Source of the DNA: Candidatus Nomurabacteria bacterium
GTDB lineage: Bacteria; Patescibacteriota; Minisyncoccia; Phycocordibacterales; UBA9973
Length of the DNA stretch: 9,502 nt
Direction: 5' to 3'
Assembly: GCA_020846955.1 (NCBI GenBank)
Contig: JADLCZ010000067.1
Coordinates: 1-9,502 of the forward strand
Of this stretch, positions 1 to 6,120 are shown in pieces (positions within the stretch are counted from its first letter, which is position 1; every line of letters starts with the position of its first letter). A program made the position numbers and the translations under genes. The notes under the pieces were generated by a model, which saw only the letters and a list, made by a program, of their open reading frames with translations, searched no databases and was not told where the DNA came from.

Positions 1-2
1 TA

Positions 3-818
3 CACTCAATAAAGAAGCCTCTTGCCGAAGATGTGAAGATAAAGGTGATTGCCGAGCGTACACCTGGATTCTCGGGAGCAGATTTGTCATCATTGATGAA
101 CGAAGCTGCGATACTTGCTGCACGCGAGAATCACAAAATGGTTTCGCAATTTGACCTTGTACGCTCAATAGAGAAAGTAATGATGGGCCCAGAGCGCAAG
201 AGCCATATATTATCAAAGAAAGAAAAAGAAATTACTGCATATCACGAAGGAGGTCATGCACTTGTGGCATCGTGCCTCGAATTTGCCGATCCTGTACACA
301 AAGTCTCGATAGTTTCTCGTGGAAGTGCAGGAGGCTATACATTGAAGTTGCCATTGGAAGATAAAAGACTGCATAGTAAAAAGGAATTTCTAGATGATAT
401 TGCAATGTCGCTCGGAGGTTATGTTGCCGAAGAAATGATTTTTGGAGATATTACAACTGGCCCGTCCAATGACCTGCAAGTAGCTACAAATCTCGCACGT
501 GCGATGGTTACACGATGGGGTATGAGCGATACTATTGGTCCGATAGCGCTTGAGAGTGATGGTGGCAAGACAATGTTTGGCCGAGGAGTAAATGACAATG
601 AATACAGTGAACGCGTGAGTGGATTGATAGATGACGAAGTTAGCAAGATAATGAACAATGCATTCGAAGTTGCGCGACAAGTTCTGACAGAGAAGAGAGA
701 GGTACTCGATGCAATAGCCAAGAAATTAATAGAGGTAGAAACTCTTGAACAAGATGAATACAATGCAGTAATAAAATCATTTGGCATCAAGCCAAAACTT
801 AGGGAAGAGATTAAATAA
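3..818 (+). CDS. ftsH: ATP-dependent zinc metalloprotease FtsH, C-terminal part (5' end outside the window)
   Basis: FtsH is a membrane-anchored AAA+ protease that extracts and degrades membrane and misfolded proteins. The reading frame is open from base 3, so the gene runs in from the left; the GTG at 33 is an internal valine, not a start. About 271 residues are visible. They begin in the AAA+ lid region (TPGFSGADL, bases 60-86) and continue through the M41 peptidase domain. The zinc-binding and catalytic motif HEGGH is at 243-257, and the probable third zinc ligand is the Asp at 471-473 in the GPSND context. The N-terminal membrane segments, Walker A/B and SRH motifs are off-window. The C-terminus ends shortly after the peptidase domain, without a long tail. 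No U-rich terminator follows; the hairpin at 834-875 lies just downstream. The family call is secure. Confidence 0.97.
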   Translation, partial: HSIKKPLAEDVKIKVIAERTPGFSGADLSSLMNEAAILAARENHKMVSQFDLVRSIEKVMMGPERKSHILSKKEKEITAYHEGGHALVASCLEFADPVHKVSIVSRGSAGGYTLKLPLEDKRLHSKKEFLDDIAMSLGGYVAEEMIFGDITTGPSNDLQVATNLARAMVTRWGMSDTIGPIALESDGGKTMFGRGVNDNEYSERVSGLIDDEVSKIMNNAFEVARQVLTEKREVLDAIAKKLIEVETLEQDEYNAVIKSFGIKPKLREEIK

Positions 819-840
819 ACTAGCCTAATATATGAACCTT

Positions 841-849
841 TGATATAAT
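841..849 (+). promoter_or_regulatory. Extended -10 promoter for the HTH gene
   Basis: TGATATAAT matches the extended -10 consensus TGNTATAAT exactly. No good -35 is seen at the usual distance, which is acceptable for an extended -10 promoter. Transcription should begin near 856, giving a leader of about 26 bases before the ATG at 882. That RNA would lack the 5' arm of the surrounding inverted repeat. Confidence 0.55.
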
Positions 850-867
850 ATACACATTAGTATATTC

Positions 868-872
868 AAAGG
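868..872 (+). promoter_or_regulatory. Ribosome-binding site of the HTH gene, within a hairpin arm
   Basis: AAAGG lies nine bases before the ATG at 882. It is one of the few Shine-Dalgarno-like sequences near a start in this window. It sits in the 3' arm of the 834-875 inverted repeat and would be paired in transcripts entering from ftsH. Confidence 0.5.
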
Positions 873-881
873 TTCGTTTAT

Positions 882-1544
882 ATGGCGAGGAAATTAGACA
901 AACAAAAAGCATTACAAATGCGCTCAAAAGGGATGAGTTACAGTCAAATCAAAGAGAAACTTGGTGTAAGCAAGAGTACTCTTTCGGGTTGGCTTTATAA
1001 GATGCCTCTATCAGAAGATAGAATTAAACAACTTAGAGATTTTAATCCCAAGCGTATTGAAAGATGTAGAAATACAAAACAAGCTAAAAAAGAATTTCGT
1101 TTACAAGGAGTATATAAAGAAATTTCTAAAGATATCGGAATACTTTCCAAAAGGGATTTATTCATCGCAGGTTTGTTTTTGTACTGGGGAGAGGGTAGCA
1201 AAACGACTAATGCTTCGGTTGGTCTTACTAATACAAATTCCGCTATGTTGAAATTCTATATCCAATGGCTCAAACTTTTTGGCATTACTCGAAAAGATTT
1301 AAAAGTGAGCCTTCATTTGTATTCAGATATGAATATCAAAAAACAAGAAAATTATTGGTCAAAAGAGCTCGATATACCTATTTCCCAGTTCAGAAAATCA
1401 TATATTAAAAAGACTTTGTCTACCCCCATAACTTATCATAATGGATTTGGACAAGGTACTTGCACTGTGATGGCAAGCGGAGCTAGGTTTTTTGAGAAAG
1501 TTTTGATGGGAATAAAATATATTCAAGATAGTTTTTCTAAATAA
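882..1544 (+). CDS. HTH protein with a LAGLIDADG-like core (YWGEGSK family), possible selfish element
   Basis: This 220-aa protein starts with a helix-turn-helix of the resolvase/homeodomain-like type (residues about 6-40, including SYSQIKEKLGVSKSTLSGWL). A basic linker follows (about 56-75), then a region resembling a single LAGLIDADG homing-endonuclease motif: FIAGLFLYWGEG (94-105), with a downstream TNTNSAMLKF segment (116-125) and LFGI (132-135). In LAGLIDADG enzymes the acidic residue near the motif end binds the catalytic metal; the equivalent here would be Glu104. The motif is two residues longer than the classic form, so nuclease activity is not assured. I recall this type of protein as a recurrent hypothetical in Patescibacteria. 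The ATG at 882 is supported by AAAGG nine bases upstream. The gene sits alone between ftsH and tRNA-Ile, and no flanking target duplication was seen. It may be a homing-type nuclease, a regulator, or a domesticated derivative. Confidence 0.6.
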   Translation: MARKLDKQKALQMRSKGMSYSQIKEKLGVSKSTLSGWLYKMPLSEDRIKQLRDFNPKRIERCRNTKQAKKEFRLQGVYKEISKDIGILSKRDLFIAGLFLYWGEGSKTTNASVGLTNTNSAMLKFYIQWLKLFGITRKDLKVSLHLYSDMNIKKQENYWSKELDIPISQFRKSYIKKTLSTPITYHNGFGQGTCTVMASGARFFEKVLMGIKYIQDSFSK

Positions 1545-1560
1545 GACCTAAATATTAATG

Positions 1561-1589
1561 TTGTTTTTTAGTTGGAAATATTGTATATT
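1561..1589 (+). promoter_or_regulatory. Promoter of tRNA-Ile
   Basis: TTGTTT (1561-1566) and TATATT (1584-1589) are separated by 17 bases. The predicted start is about nine bases before the tRNA 5' end at 1605. This is the normal layout for a singly transcribed tRNA gene. Confidence 0.6.
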
Positions 1590-1604
1590 TGTTAATATAG
1601 ATAT

Positions 1605-1677
1605 GCGCCCTTAGCTCAGTTGGTAGAGCATTCCGCTTATACCGGAACGGCCCTTGGTTCAAGTCCAAGAGGGCGCA
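1605..1677 (+). tRNA. tRNA-Ile with anticodon UAU
   Basis: A full cloverleaf can be drawn. The acceptor stem is 1605-1611 with 1670-1676, the D stem 1614-1617 with 1626-1629, the anticodon stem 1631-1635 with 1643-1647, and the T stem 1653-1657 with 1665-1669; all pairs are Watson-Crick. The anticodon loop CTTATAC puts TAT at 1638-1640, which reads the AUA codon. Identity elements known for bacterial IleRS are present: A73 (1677), C4-G69, U12-A23, C29-G41 and A37. CCA is not encoded (ACAT follows the acceptor stem). Most bacteria read AUA with tRNA-Ile(CAU) carrying lysidine made by TilS, so a genuine UAU tRNA is uncommon. Confidence 0.95.
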
Positions 1678-1681
1678 CATA

Positions 1682-1714
1682 AGAAAAACACCTATTTTGT
1701 ATAGATGTTTTTCT
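1682..1714 (+). terminator. Hairpin after tRNA-Ile, probable terminator
   Basis: AGAAAAACA (1682-1690) pairs with TGTTTTTCT (1706-1714). After one C/A mismatch the stem continues with 1692-1695 against 1701-1704, closing a five-base loop. The T-run lies inside the 3' arm, so the form is not classic, but its position directly after the tRNA fits transcript end formation. An alternative smaller stem (1701-1705 with 1712-1716) would exclude it. Confidence 0.45.
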
Positions 1715-1735
1715 ATCGGTGTATTGAACTATAAC

Positions 1736-1744
1736 TGATATAAT
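1736..1744 (+). promoter_or_regulatory. Extended -10 promoter for the phosphotransferase gene, probably leaderless
   Basis: TGATATAAT is a perfect extended -10, and its last base is six bases from the A of the ATG at 1751. The usual start distance places the first transcribed base at or next to that A, so the mRNA would have no leader. No Shine-Dalgarno sequence is visible, and no convincing -35 exists. Confidence 0.6.
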
Positions 1745-1750
1745 AAAATT

Positions 1751-2728
1751 ATGAGAGCTAAAGGTGGCAATACAAAAATTGTTTTTAAAAATCAACCAAA
1801 ATTATCTGAACATGAGGTTGACAATAAATTTAATGAAAGAAGATTGAGTCTTATTCCATATGTTAGAGATTATATTTCAAGTCATGACCTATTTAAGAAT
1901 AAAGAAGTTAATGTTACATTTGCCCATAAAGGTATCTCATCACTTGTATGTATTATAGAAACAGCTAATGAAAAACTTGTACTAAAAATTTCTTTGGGTT
2001 CACATGGTACTGCAGAGGCTCAGTTTTTGAGAGTGTGGGAGGAAGTAGGGGTTAAGGTACCACATGTAATAGAAGATGGTATGCTGAATGGACACGCCTT
2101 TACTCTTATGGAATACATTGATGCACCAATATTGAGTGAAATTTATAATAACAGAGAATTACTTAAGAATGGAATTTATTTTGAAATGGGTCATACTTTA
2201 TCTGTGATGCATTCTCCAAAAGCAGAAGGTTATGGTCGTGTTGTTGATGGTAAGGCAGAATTTACAGAATTTAAAGACTGGATTAATTCAGAAGATATGA
2301 AAAAAAGGTATCAGTATGTTAGTGAAAATATGTTGCTCGGAGAAGAACATGGTTCTTTGACTACTGCGATAGAAATACTTATTGAACATACTAATAATGA
2401 AAATAAAAGTAGTTATTGTCATGATGATTTTGGAACATCAAATATGTTTGCTACACATCCAATTACAATATTTGACCCTAGTCCAAAATTCAATAACCGA
2501 TATATAGATTTAGGTCGCACTTTATATAATCATATAGCTAAAGGTGTATTTCCTAAGCAATTAATTGATGGATATTTTGAAAATAAACCCTATCAAGAGA
2601 AAGTTTTACATGCTTCAATATTGATAAGTAGTTATTTTAAATTTCCTTACTCACATAAAAAGAAAAGATTAGAAATTATGCAAAATATTAAAGAATACCT
2701 TATTCAAAATAAACATTTATTAGACTAA
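1751..2728 (+). CDS. Aminoglycoside phosphotransferase/choline kinase-fold (APH-like) phosphotransferase
   Basis: This 325-aa protein carries the small-molecule kinase (protein-kinase-like) motifs. Lys79 in KLVLKIS is the candidate ATP-binding lysine and Glu89 a candidate partner glutamate. LMEYIDAP (119-126) is the hinge. The catalytic loop HDDFGTSN (224-231) fits the HxDxxxxN pattern with Asp226 as base, and FDP (241-243) gives the metal-binding Asp242. It should transfer phosphate from ATP to a small hydroxylated molecule. The substrate cannot be read from the sequence; antibiotic, sugar, choline or nucleoside-type substrates are all possible, and resistance should not be assumed. The protein is probably cytosolic, with no signal peptide or membrane segment seen. 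The gene looks more AT-rich than ftsH or recG, which may mean later acquisition. It lies alone between tRNA-Ile and the convergent ZIP gene. Confidence 0.8.
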   Translation: MRAKGGNTKIVFKNQPKLSEHEVDNKFNERRLSLIPYVRDYISSHDLFKNKEVNVTFAHKGISSLVCIIETANEKLVLKISLGSHGTAEAQFLRVWEEVGVKVPHVIEDGMLNGHAFTLMEYIDAPILSEIYNNRELLKNGIYFEMGHTLSVMHSPKAEGYGRVVDGKAEFTEFKDWINSEDMKKRYQYVSENMLLGEEHGSLTTAIEILIEHTNNENKSSYCHDDFGTSNMFATHPITIFDPSPKFNNRYIDLGRTLYNHIAKGVFPKQLIDGYFENKPYQEKVLHASILISSYFKFPYSHKKKRLEIMQNIKEYLIQNKHLLD

Positions 2729-2735
2729 TATTTGA

Positions 2736-2759
2736 GCATAGGTATATATATCACTATGC
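2736..2759. terminator. Weak hairpin between convergent genes
   Basis: GCATAG (2736-2741) pairs with CTATGC (2754-2759) around a 12-base AT loop, between the convergent phosphotransferase and ZIP gene ends. There is no T-tract on either side, so it is only a candidate bidirectional end signal. Nothing else is seen in the 72-base gap. Confidence 0.25.
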
Positions 2760-2800
2760 AGTCGTATAACAAGTTGCTTGCGCTTATGTTGATAAATATC

Positions 2801-3514
2801 CTAATTCTCATGAGGTACTAGCACAAGGATAAGCGCGAGTAATATTGCACCTATCATAAATCCTACGATCATTTTTTTGTTCCATTTAGCGTGCATCATA
2901 TCTACCGCTACTTTCCATGCCACAATTCCAGCAGAAAGTGATATAAATATTACTTCTATAAATTTATTGTCTTTAAACACGAAACTTAAGAATATAGACA
3001 AAGACACTATAAATGAAATTAATATAGCTTTGCTAGGGTTTATTTTATTTTCTACAAGGAGGACTTGTTGGCCAGCTTGCTGGATTGTCTGATGGCCAAG
3101 TATACCCAAAAATGATGTTATACCTACACCTGTATTTACTGCAAACGAGGCTATAATAGCAATACCATCTACTATGTTATGAAAGAAATCTGATATCAAC
3201 ACTCGCCAAATACTACTTTTATTATGACTATGTGCCTTCTCCTCATCATTGTGGTGATGGTGGAATTCCTTAAATGCAACTCCGATTAATAAGCTAATAG
3301 TAAGCCCAATAATAAAAAGGAAGCCTCCTGTGGCAAATCCTGTTTGTTCTATGGCTTCGCGTAATAACAATACAACAACCATAAGGTACACACCAAGACC
3401 GAAACCTCGTACAAGGTTTTTTTGAAAAAACTCCTTATTTTTGGGAAATAATAAAGATGCAAGTATTGGTATGATTGATATGCCAGATATAGCAAAATAT
3501 GTTATTGGACTCAT
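2801..3514 (-). CDS. ZIP-family divalent metal transporter with an altered TM5 metal site
   Basis: This 237-aa membrane protein has about seven to eight hydrophobic segments and a His/acidic loop (HHHHNDEEKAHSH, residues 85-97) between TM3 and TM4, typical of ZIP transporters that bring zinc or other divalent ions into the cytoplasm. TM4 carries the expected HNxxDG motif (HNIVDG, 112-117). TM5 normally has HExxxE (as in HEIPHE), but here it reads HQTIQQ (141-146): the first His is kept and both Glu are Gln, so the second half of the binuclear site is depleted of charge. Metal choice or transport mode may therefore differ. The gene is the last of four on the minus strand, 31 bases after recG, with its own extended -10 directly before the ATG. 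The family call is strong; the substrate is unknown. Confidence 0.85.
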   Translation of the reverse strand: MSPITYFAISGISIIPILASLLFPKNKEFFQKNLVRGFGLGVYLMVVVLLLREAIEQTGFATGGFLFIIGLTISLLIGVAFKEFHHHHNDEEKAHSHNKSSIWRVLISDFFHNIVDGIAIIASFAVNTGVGITSFLGILGHQTIQQAGQQVLLVENKINPSKAILISFIVSLSIFLSFVFKDNKFIEVIFISLSAGIVAWKVAVDMMHAKWNKKMIVGFMIGAILLALILVLVPHEN

Positions 3515-3522
3515 ATTCCAAG

Positions 3523-3531
3523 ATTATAGCA
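3523..3531 (-). promoter_or_regulatory. Extended -10 promoter for the ZIP gene, probably leaderless
   Basis: On the minus strand TGCTATAAT occupies 3531-3523, with eight bases before the ATG at 3514. The predicted transcript start is about two bases before the start codon. The whole recG-ZIP gap is only 31 bases, so this motif is the main content of the spacer. Confidence 0.55.
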
Positions 3532-3545
3532 CAGGATTTGATAGT

Positions 3546-5717
3546 TTATTCAAAATGCATTTCCTTTGAGTTTTTTTCTTTTAGGGTTTGAGATAGGAGG
3601 GGGAGGGAGGATAGATGCTGGTCATATTCTATAATATTTTTTGCTTCAGTTCTTGCAGCTTCGACTAGTTTGATATTTTTAATGGCTTCCATGCCTAGAT
3701 CTGTGATGCCCCATTGTTTGTCTCCACTCATCATACCTGCGCCACGGAGAGTGAGGTCGAGTTCGGCAAGTTCAAATCCATTGGCGGCTTTTGTTAGAGC
3801 TTGTAATCTTTCGATAGTTTTCTCTGTCTTGGCTTCGGCGAAAAGATAACAATATGATTGATGATTGGAGCGGATCACGCGCCCACGGAGCTGGTGGAGC
3901 TGTGCTAGGCCGAATCTCTCGGCACCTTCGATAATGATTGATGTTGCATTTGGAACATTCACACCGACTTCGATAACAGAAGTAGAAACTAATATATCAA
4001 TTTCATGATTGGCAAATTCTTCCATTACTTCCTCCTTTTTACTTTTAGTCATCTTGCTATGCATGATGCCGATTTTGTAATTCGGAAATACTTCTTTTTG
4101 CAACCTTTTTGCTTCGCTCGTAACATTTTTGACTTGCAGAGCCATCTGTTGATCGGGATCAGGCTCATTTATCCGCGGACAAATTACATATACTTGGCGA
4201 CCGAGTGCCAATTCTTTTTTAATTTTTTCATATGCACTATCGCGCTTATTGGGTGGGACAATTTCGGTGATTACCTTTTTCCTACCGGCTGGCATTTCGT
4301 CAATAATTGAAAGATCTAAATCACCATAAATTGTAAGAGCGAGTGTGCGGGGAATAGGAGTCGCTGTCATGGATAGGTAGTGTGGAGCATGGCCTTCTTT
4401 CTTGGCTAATTTCATTCTTTGGTTGGTACCGAAGCGATGTTGCTCGTCGATAATTACCAAACCTAGATCCTCGAATTCTACAGATTTGGAAATGAGCGCA
4501 TGCGTACCGATTACGATCGGTATCTCGCCATTTTTGATCCATTTGAGCAATTGGTTCTTGGAAATATTGGTCCAGTCATTTGTGGCACTTGCAACTTTGC
4601 TCGGGAATTTACGGCAACCACTACCAGTGATGAGTGCAATATTTATACCTGTGTGGCGGAAATATGAAATGAAATTTTCAAAAAGTTGGGTTGCAAGTAC
4701 TTCCGTTGGAGCCATATAAGCTACCTGAATATTGCCAAAATTTTGGCCGACAGGGCGATTCTTGATTACAGCATAAGCGACAGTGGCTGCGACAAATGTT
4801 TTGCCACTACCGACATCACCCTCTACAAGGCGCGACATTGCGTGATCTTTTTGGAAGTCAGATAATATAGAATTTATTGCATTTGACTGGCTATTTGTTG
4901 GAGTAAAAGGGAAACGAGAAATAAAATCATCGATATCTTTATGTGGGATTTGGAGTTTATAAGAAAATAATTCTTCATAGGCCTTACGCTCCTGAAGTCG
5001 TGCTAGCTGTATAAAAAATACTTCCTCAAATGCGAATCTTTTGCGAGCACTATCCGCATGGTCCTTCTTCTGTGGCATGTGGATCCAAATAAGTGCAGTT
5101 TTTAATTGTGGCAAACTGTATTTCTTTAAAATATCAATGGGCAAATAATCTACAATTTCTTGAACGCAACTATCTTTTAGGATTTTGCAAATTGTATGAT
5201 ATATCCATTTACTTGTAACACCCTTTGATTCTGGATAAATAGGATAGCCATACTGCTCGGTGTTTTTATTATTTGTGAAAAGTGAATCGGATAGATCTAT
5301 GGGCAAAATGTCTTCTTTAGATATTTCTGGATTTGTTAGAGTCAATCCGTAAGTAGAATTTATCGAGACCTTACCGGTAACTTTTACAAGAGAGCCTTCT
5401 TTGAGCATTTTTGCAAGGTAAGGCTGATGGAACCAGATGATATGAATTTTGCCAGTTATATCAGTAATTGTGGCCTCTCCCATTGGAATTTTGGACTTGA
5501 AACTTTTTTTCGTTTTGAGATTGGAAATTTCACCGAGTACTGTTACATTTTCGCCATCCTGTAATGTATTTATATGCCGAATATCAGATATATCAGTATA
5601 TCGAGTGGGGAAGAAATAAAGAAGATCTTTCAGAGTTATGAGTCCCAATTTAAATAGGGCTCGTTTTTGACTCTCATTTATTCTGAAATGAATTTCTAGT
5701 TTGTCATTTAACCTCAT
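3546..5717 (-). CDS. recG: ATP-dependent DNA helicase RecG
   Basis: This 723-aa protein is full length for RecG, which remodels stalled forks and Holliday-type junctions. The N-terminal wedge/OB-fold region spans about residues 50-140. The helicase core shows Walker A GDVGSGKT (300-307), motif Ia APTEVLATQ (336-344), the Walker B variant DEQH (424-427), motif III TAT (451-453) and motif VI QLRGRVIR (609-616), which satisfies QxxGRxxR although the common GRVGRG ending is changed. Short insertions around 318-330 and 370-398 lengthen the first helicase domain. The C-terminal TRG-like segment is present (FELAELDLTLRGAG, 648-661) but ends in a divergent GDKQWG instead of the usual GxxQxG. The ATG start lies just after an AT-rich inverted repeat, 19 bases from the response-regulator stop, with no Shine-Dalgarno sequence. 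Confidence 0.96.
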   Translation of the reverse strand: MRLNDKLEIHFRINESQKRALFKLGLITLKDLLYFFPTRYTDISDIRHINTLQDGENVTVLGEISNLKTKKSFKSKIPMGEATITDITGKIHIIWFHQPYLAKMLKEGSLVKVTGKVSINSTYGLTLTNPEISKEDILPIDLSDSLFTNNKNTEQYGYPIYPESKGVTSKWIYHTICKILKDSCVQEIVDYLPIDILKKYSLPQLKTALIWIHMPQKKDHADSARKRFAFEEVFFIQLARLQERKAYEELFSYKLQIPHKDIDDFISRFPFTPTNSQSNAINSILSDFQKDHAMSRLVEGDVGSGKTFVAATVAYAVIKNRPVGQNFGNIQVAYMAPTEVLATQLFENFISYFRHTGINIALITGSGCRKFPSKVASATNDWTNISKNQLLKWIKNGEIPIVIGTHALISKSVEFEDLGLVIIDEQHRFGTNQRMKLAKKEGHAPHYLSMTATPIPRTLALTIYGDLDLSIIDEMPAGRKKVITEIVPPNKRDSAYEKIKKELALGRQVYVICPRINEPDPDQQMALQVKNVTSEAKRLQKEVFPNYKIGIMHSKMTKSKKEEVMEEFANHEIDILVSTSVIEVGVNVPNATSIIIEGAERFGLAQLHQLRGRVIRSNHQSYCYLFAEAKTEKTIERLQALTKAANGFELAELDLTLRGAGMMSGDKQWGITDLGMEAIKNIKLVEAARTEAKNIIEYDQHLSSLPLLSQTLKEKNSKEMHFE

Positions 5718-5719
5718 TT

Positions 5720-5750
5720 TGATTATAAAATGATATTTATTTTATAATCA
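5720..5750 (-). repeat. Perfect 12-bp AT-rich inverted repeat at the regulator/recG junction
   Basis: TGATTATAAAAT (5720-5731) and ATTTTATAATCA (5739-5750) are perfect complements around a seven-base centre. The repeat covers the last codons and stop of the response regulator and ends two bases before the recG ATG. On the minus strand the recG-proximal arm contains a TATAAT (5727-5722). It may be an operator-like palindrome or a hairpin that affects recG translation; there is no U-tract to make it a terminator. Confidence 0.65.
5722..5727 (-). promoter_or_regulatory. TATAAT box before recG
   Basis: TATAAT lies on the minus strand with only four bases before the recG ATG. The standard start distance would fall inside the ATG, so either the start site is slightly early or recG is mainly read from the upstream two-component genes. 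It lacks the TG extension seen before several neighbours. Confidence 0.35.
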
Positions 5751-6102
5751 TTTTTATGCGGTCTACAAGCTCGTCTAGAGTGAAGTTGGATTTGACCATG
5801 AAGTCGGTAGCACCCAATTCTTGAGCTCTTTTTGTATCTTTTGCCTCAGAAAGGTTGGAGAACACTATAACAGGGAGTGTCTTGATAGTGTCTGTTGATC
5901 GAATTTTCTCTAATATTTGGAAACCGTCGAAATTTGGTAGGACTAAATCAAGTAAAATTAGATTTATGCCAGGTTCATTGATCTTGGTCATAGCTTCGTC
6001 TCCACTTGATGCAACTAGGATATCATACCCATCTTTTGTCAGTTTGCTTGCCTCGAGTCCTTGTAGAAATGGATCATCTTCGATTATTAATATTTTACTC
6101 AT
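5737..6102 (-). CDS. Single-domain (CheY-like) response regulator
   Basis: This 121-aa receiver domain has no output domain. The acidic pocket is Glu8-Asp9-Asp10, the phospho-acceptor is Asp52 in LLDLVLP, the switch Ser is Ser82 in VIVFSN, and the conserved Lys is Lys104 in FMVKSN. It should accept phosphate from the kinase encoded 18 bases upstream and act through protein contacts rather than DNA binding. The gene ends 19 bases before recG, and its final codons are part of an inverted repeat. The 18-base spacer before it holds an extended -10 and no clear Shine-Dalgarno sequence. The fold assignment is secure; the target pathway is unknown. Confidence 0.94.
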   Translation of the reverse strand: MSKILIIEDDPFLQGLEASKLTKDGYDILVASSGDEAMTKINEPGINLILLDLVLPNFDGFQILEKIRSTDTIKTLPVIVFSNLSEAKDTKRAQELGATDFMVKSNFTLDELVDRIKMIIK

Positions 6103-6110
6103 ATGTTTGT

Positions 6111-6119
6111 ATTATAGCA
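6111..6119 (-). promoter_or_regulatory. Extended -10 promoter for the response regulator, probably leaderless
   Basis: TGCTATAAT lies on the minus strand with eight bases before the ATG at 6102, the same motif and spacing as before the ZIP gene. It fills the spacer between the kinase stop and the regulator start. Confidence 0.55.
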
Positions 6120-6120
6120 T

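Larger units (their letters stand above)
834..875 (+). repeat. Bulged inverted repeat overlapping the promoter and RBS of the HTH gene
   Basis: The arms GAACCTTTGA (834-843) and TCAAAGGTTC (866-875) are perfect complements. Inside them ATATAC (848-853) pairs with GTATAT (860-865), leaving a six-base loop and a single four-base bulge (844-847). The 5' arm holds an extended -10 promoter and the 3' arm holds the AAAGG ribosome-binding site. There is no T-tract after it, so it is a poor intrinsic terminator. It could be an operator for the HTH protein, or an RNA hairpin that blocks translation from read-through transcripts. Confidence 0.8.

Noticed and set aside
33..35. GTG at 33 as the start of a short protease gene
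   Set aside because: The frame is open upstream to the window edge, and the upstream residues (KPLAED context) match FtsH, so the gene is simply cut by the window boundary.
419..790. Long open frames on the minus strand opposite ftsH (also 390-680)
   Set aside because: They lie wholly antisense to the conserved FtsH peptidase domain, have low-complexity Ser/Thr/Ile-rich translations, and no promoter or start signal.
834..875. Hairpin as the ftsH intrinsic terminator
   Set aside because: No T-tract follows, and the 3' side runs directly into a ribosome-binding site and start codon. A regulatory role fits better, although some termination cannot be excluded.
819..1604. Flanking direct repeats or terminal inverted repeats that would mark the HTH gene as a transposon
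   Set aside because: I compared 819-881 with 1545-1604 and found no convincing matching ends; only AT-rich chance similarity.
4005..4719. Open frames on the plus strand opposite recG (4005-4310, 4402-4719) and a minus-strand alternate frame (4321-4542)
   Set aside because: All overlap conserved helicase motifs of recG, and none shows a recognisable domain or upstream signal.
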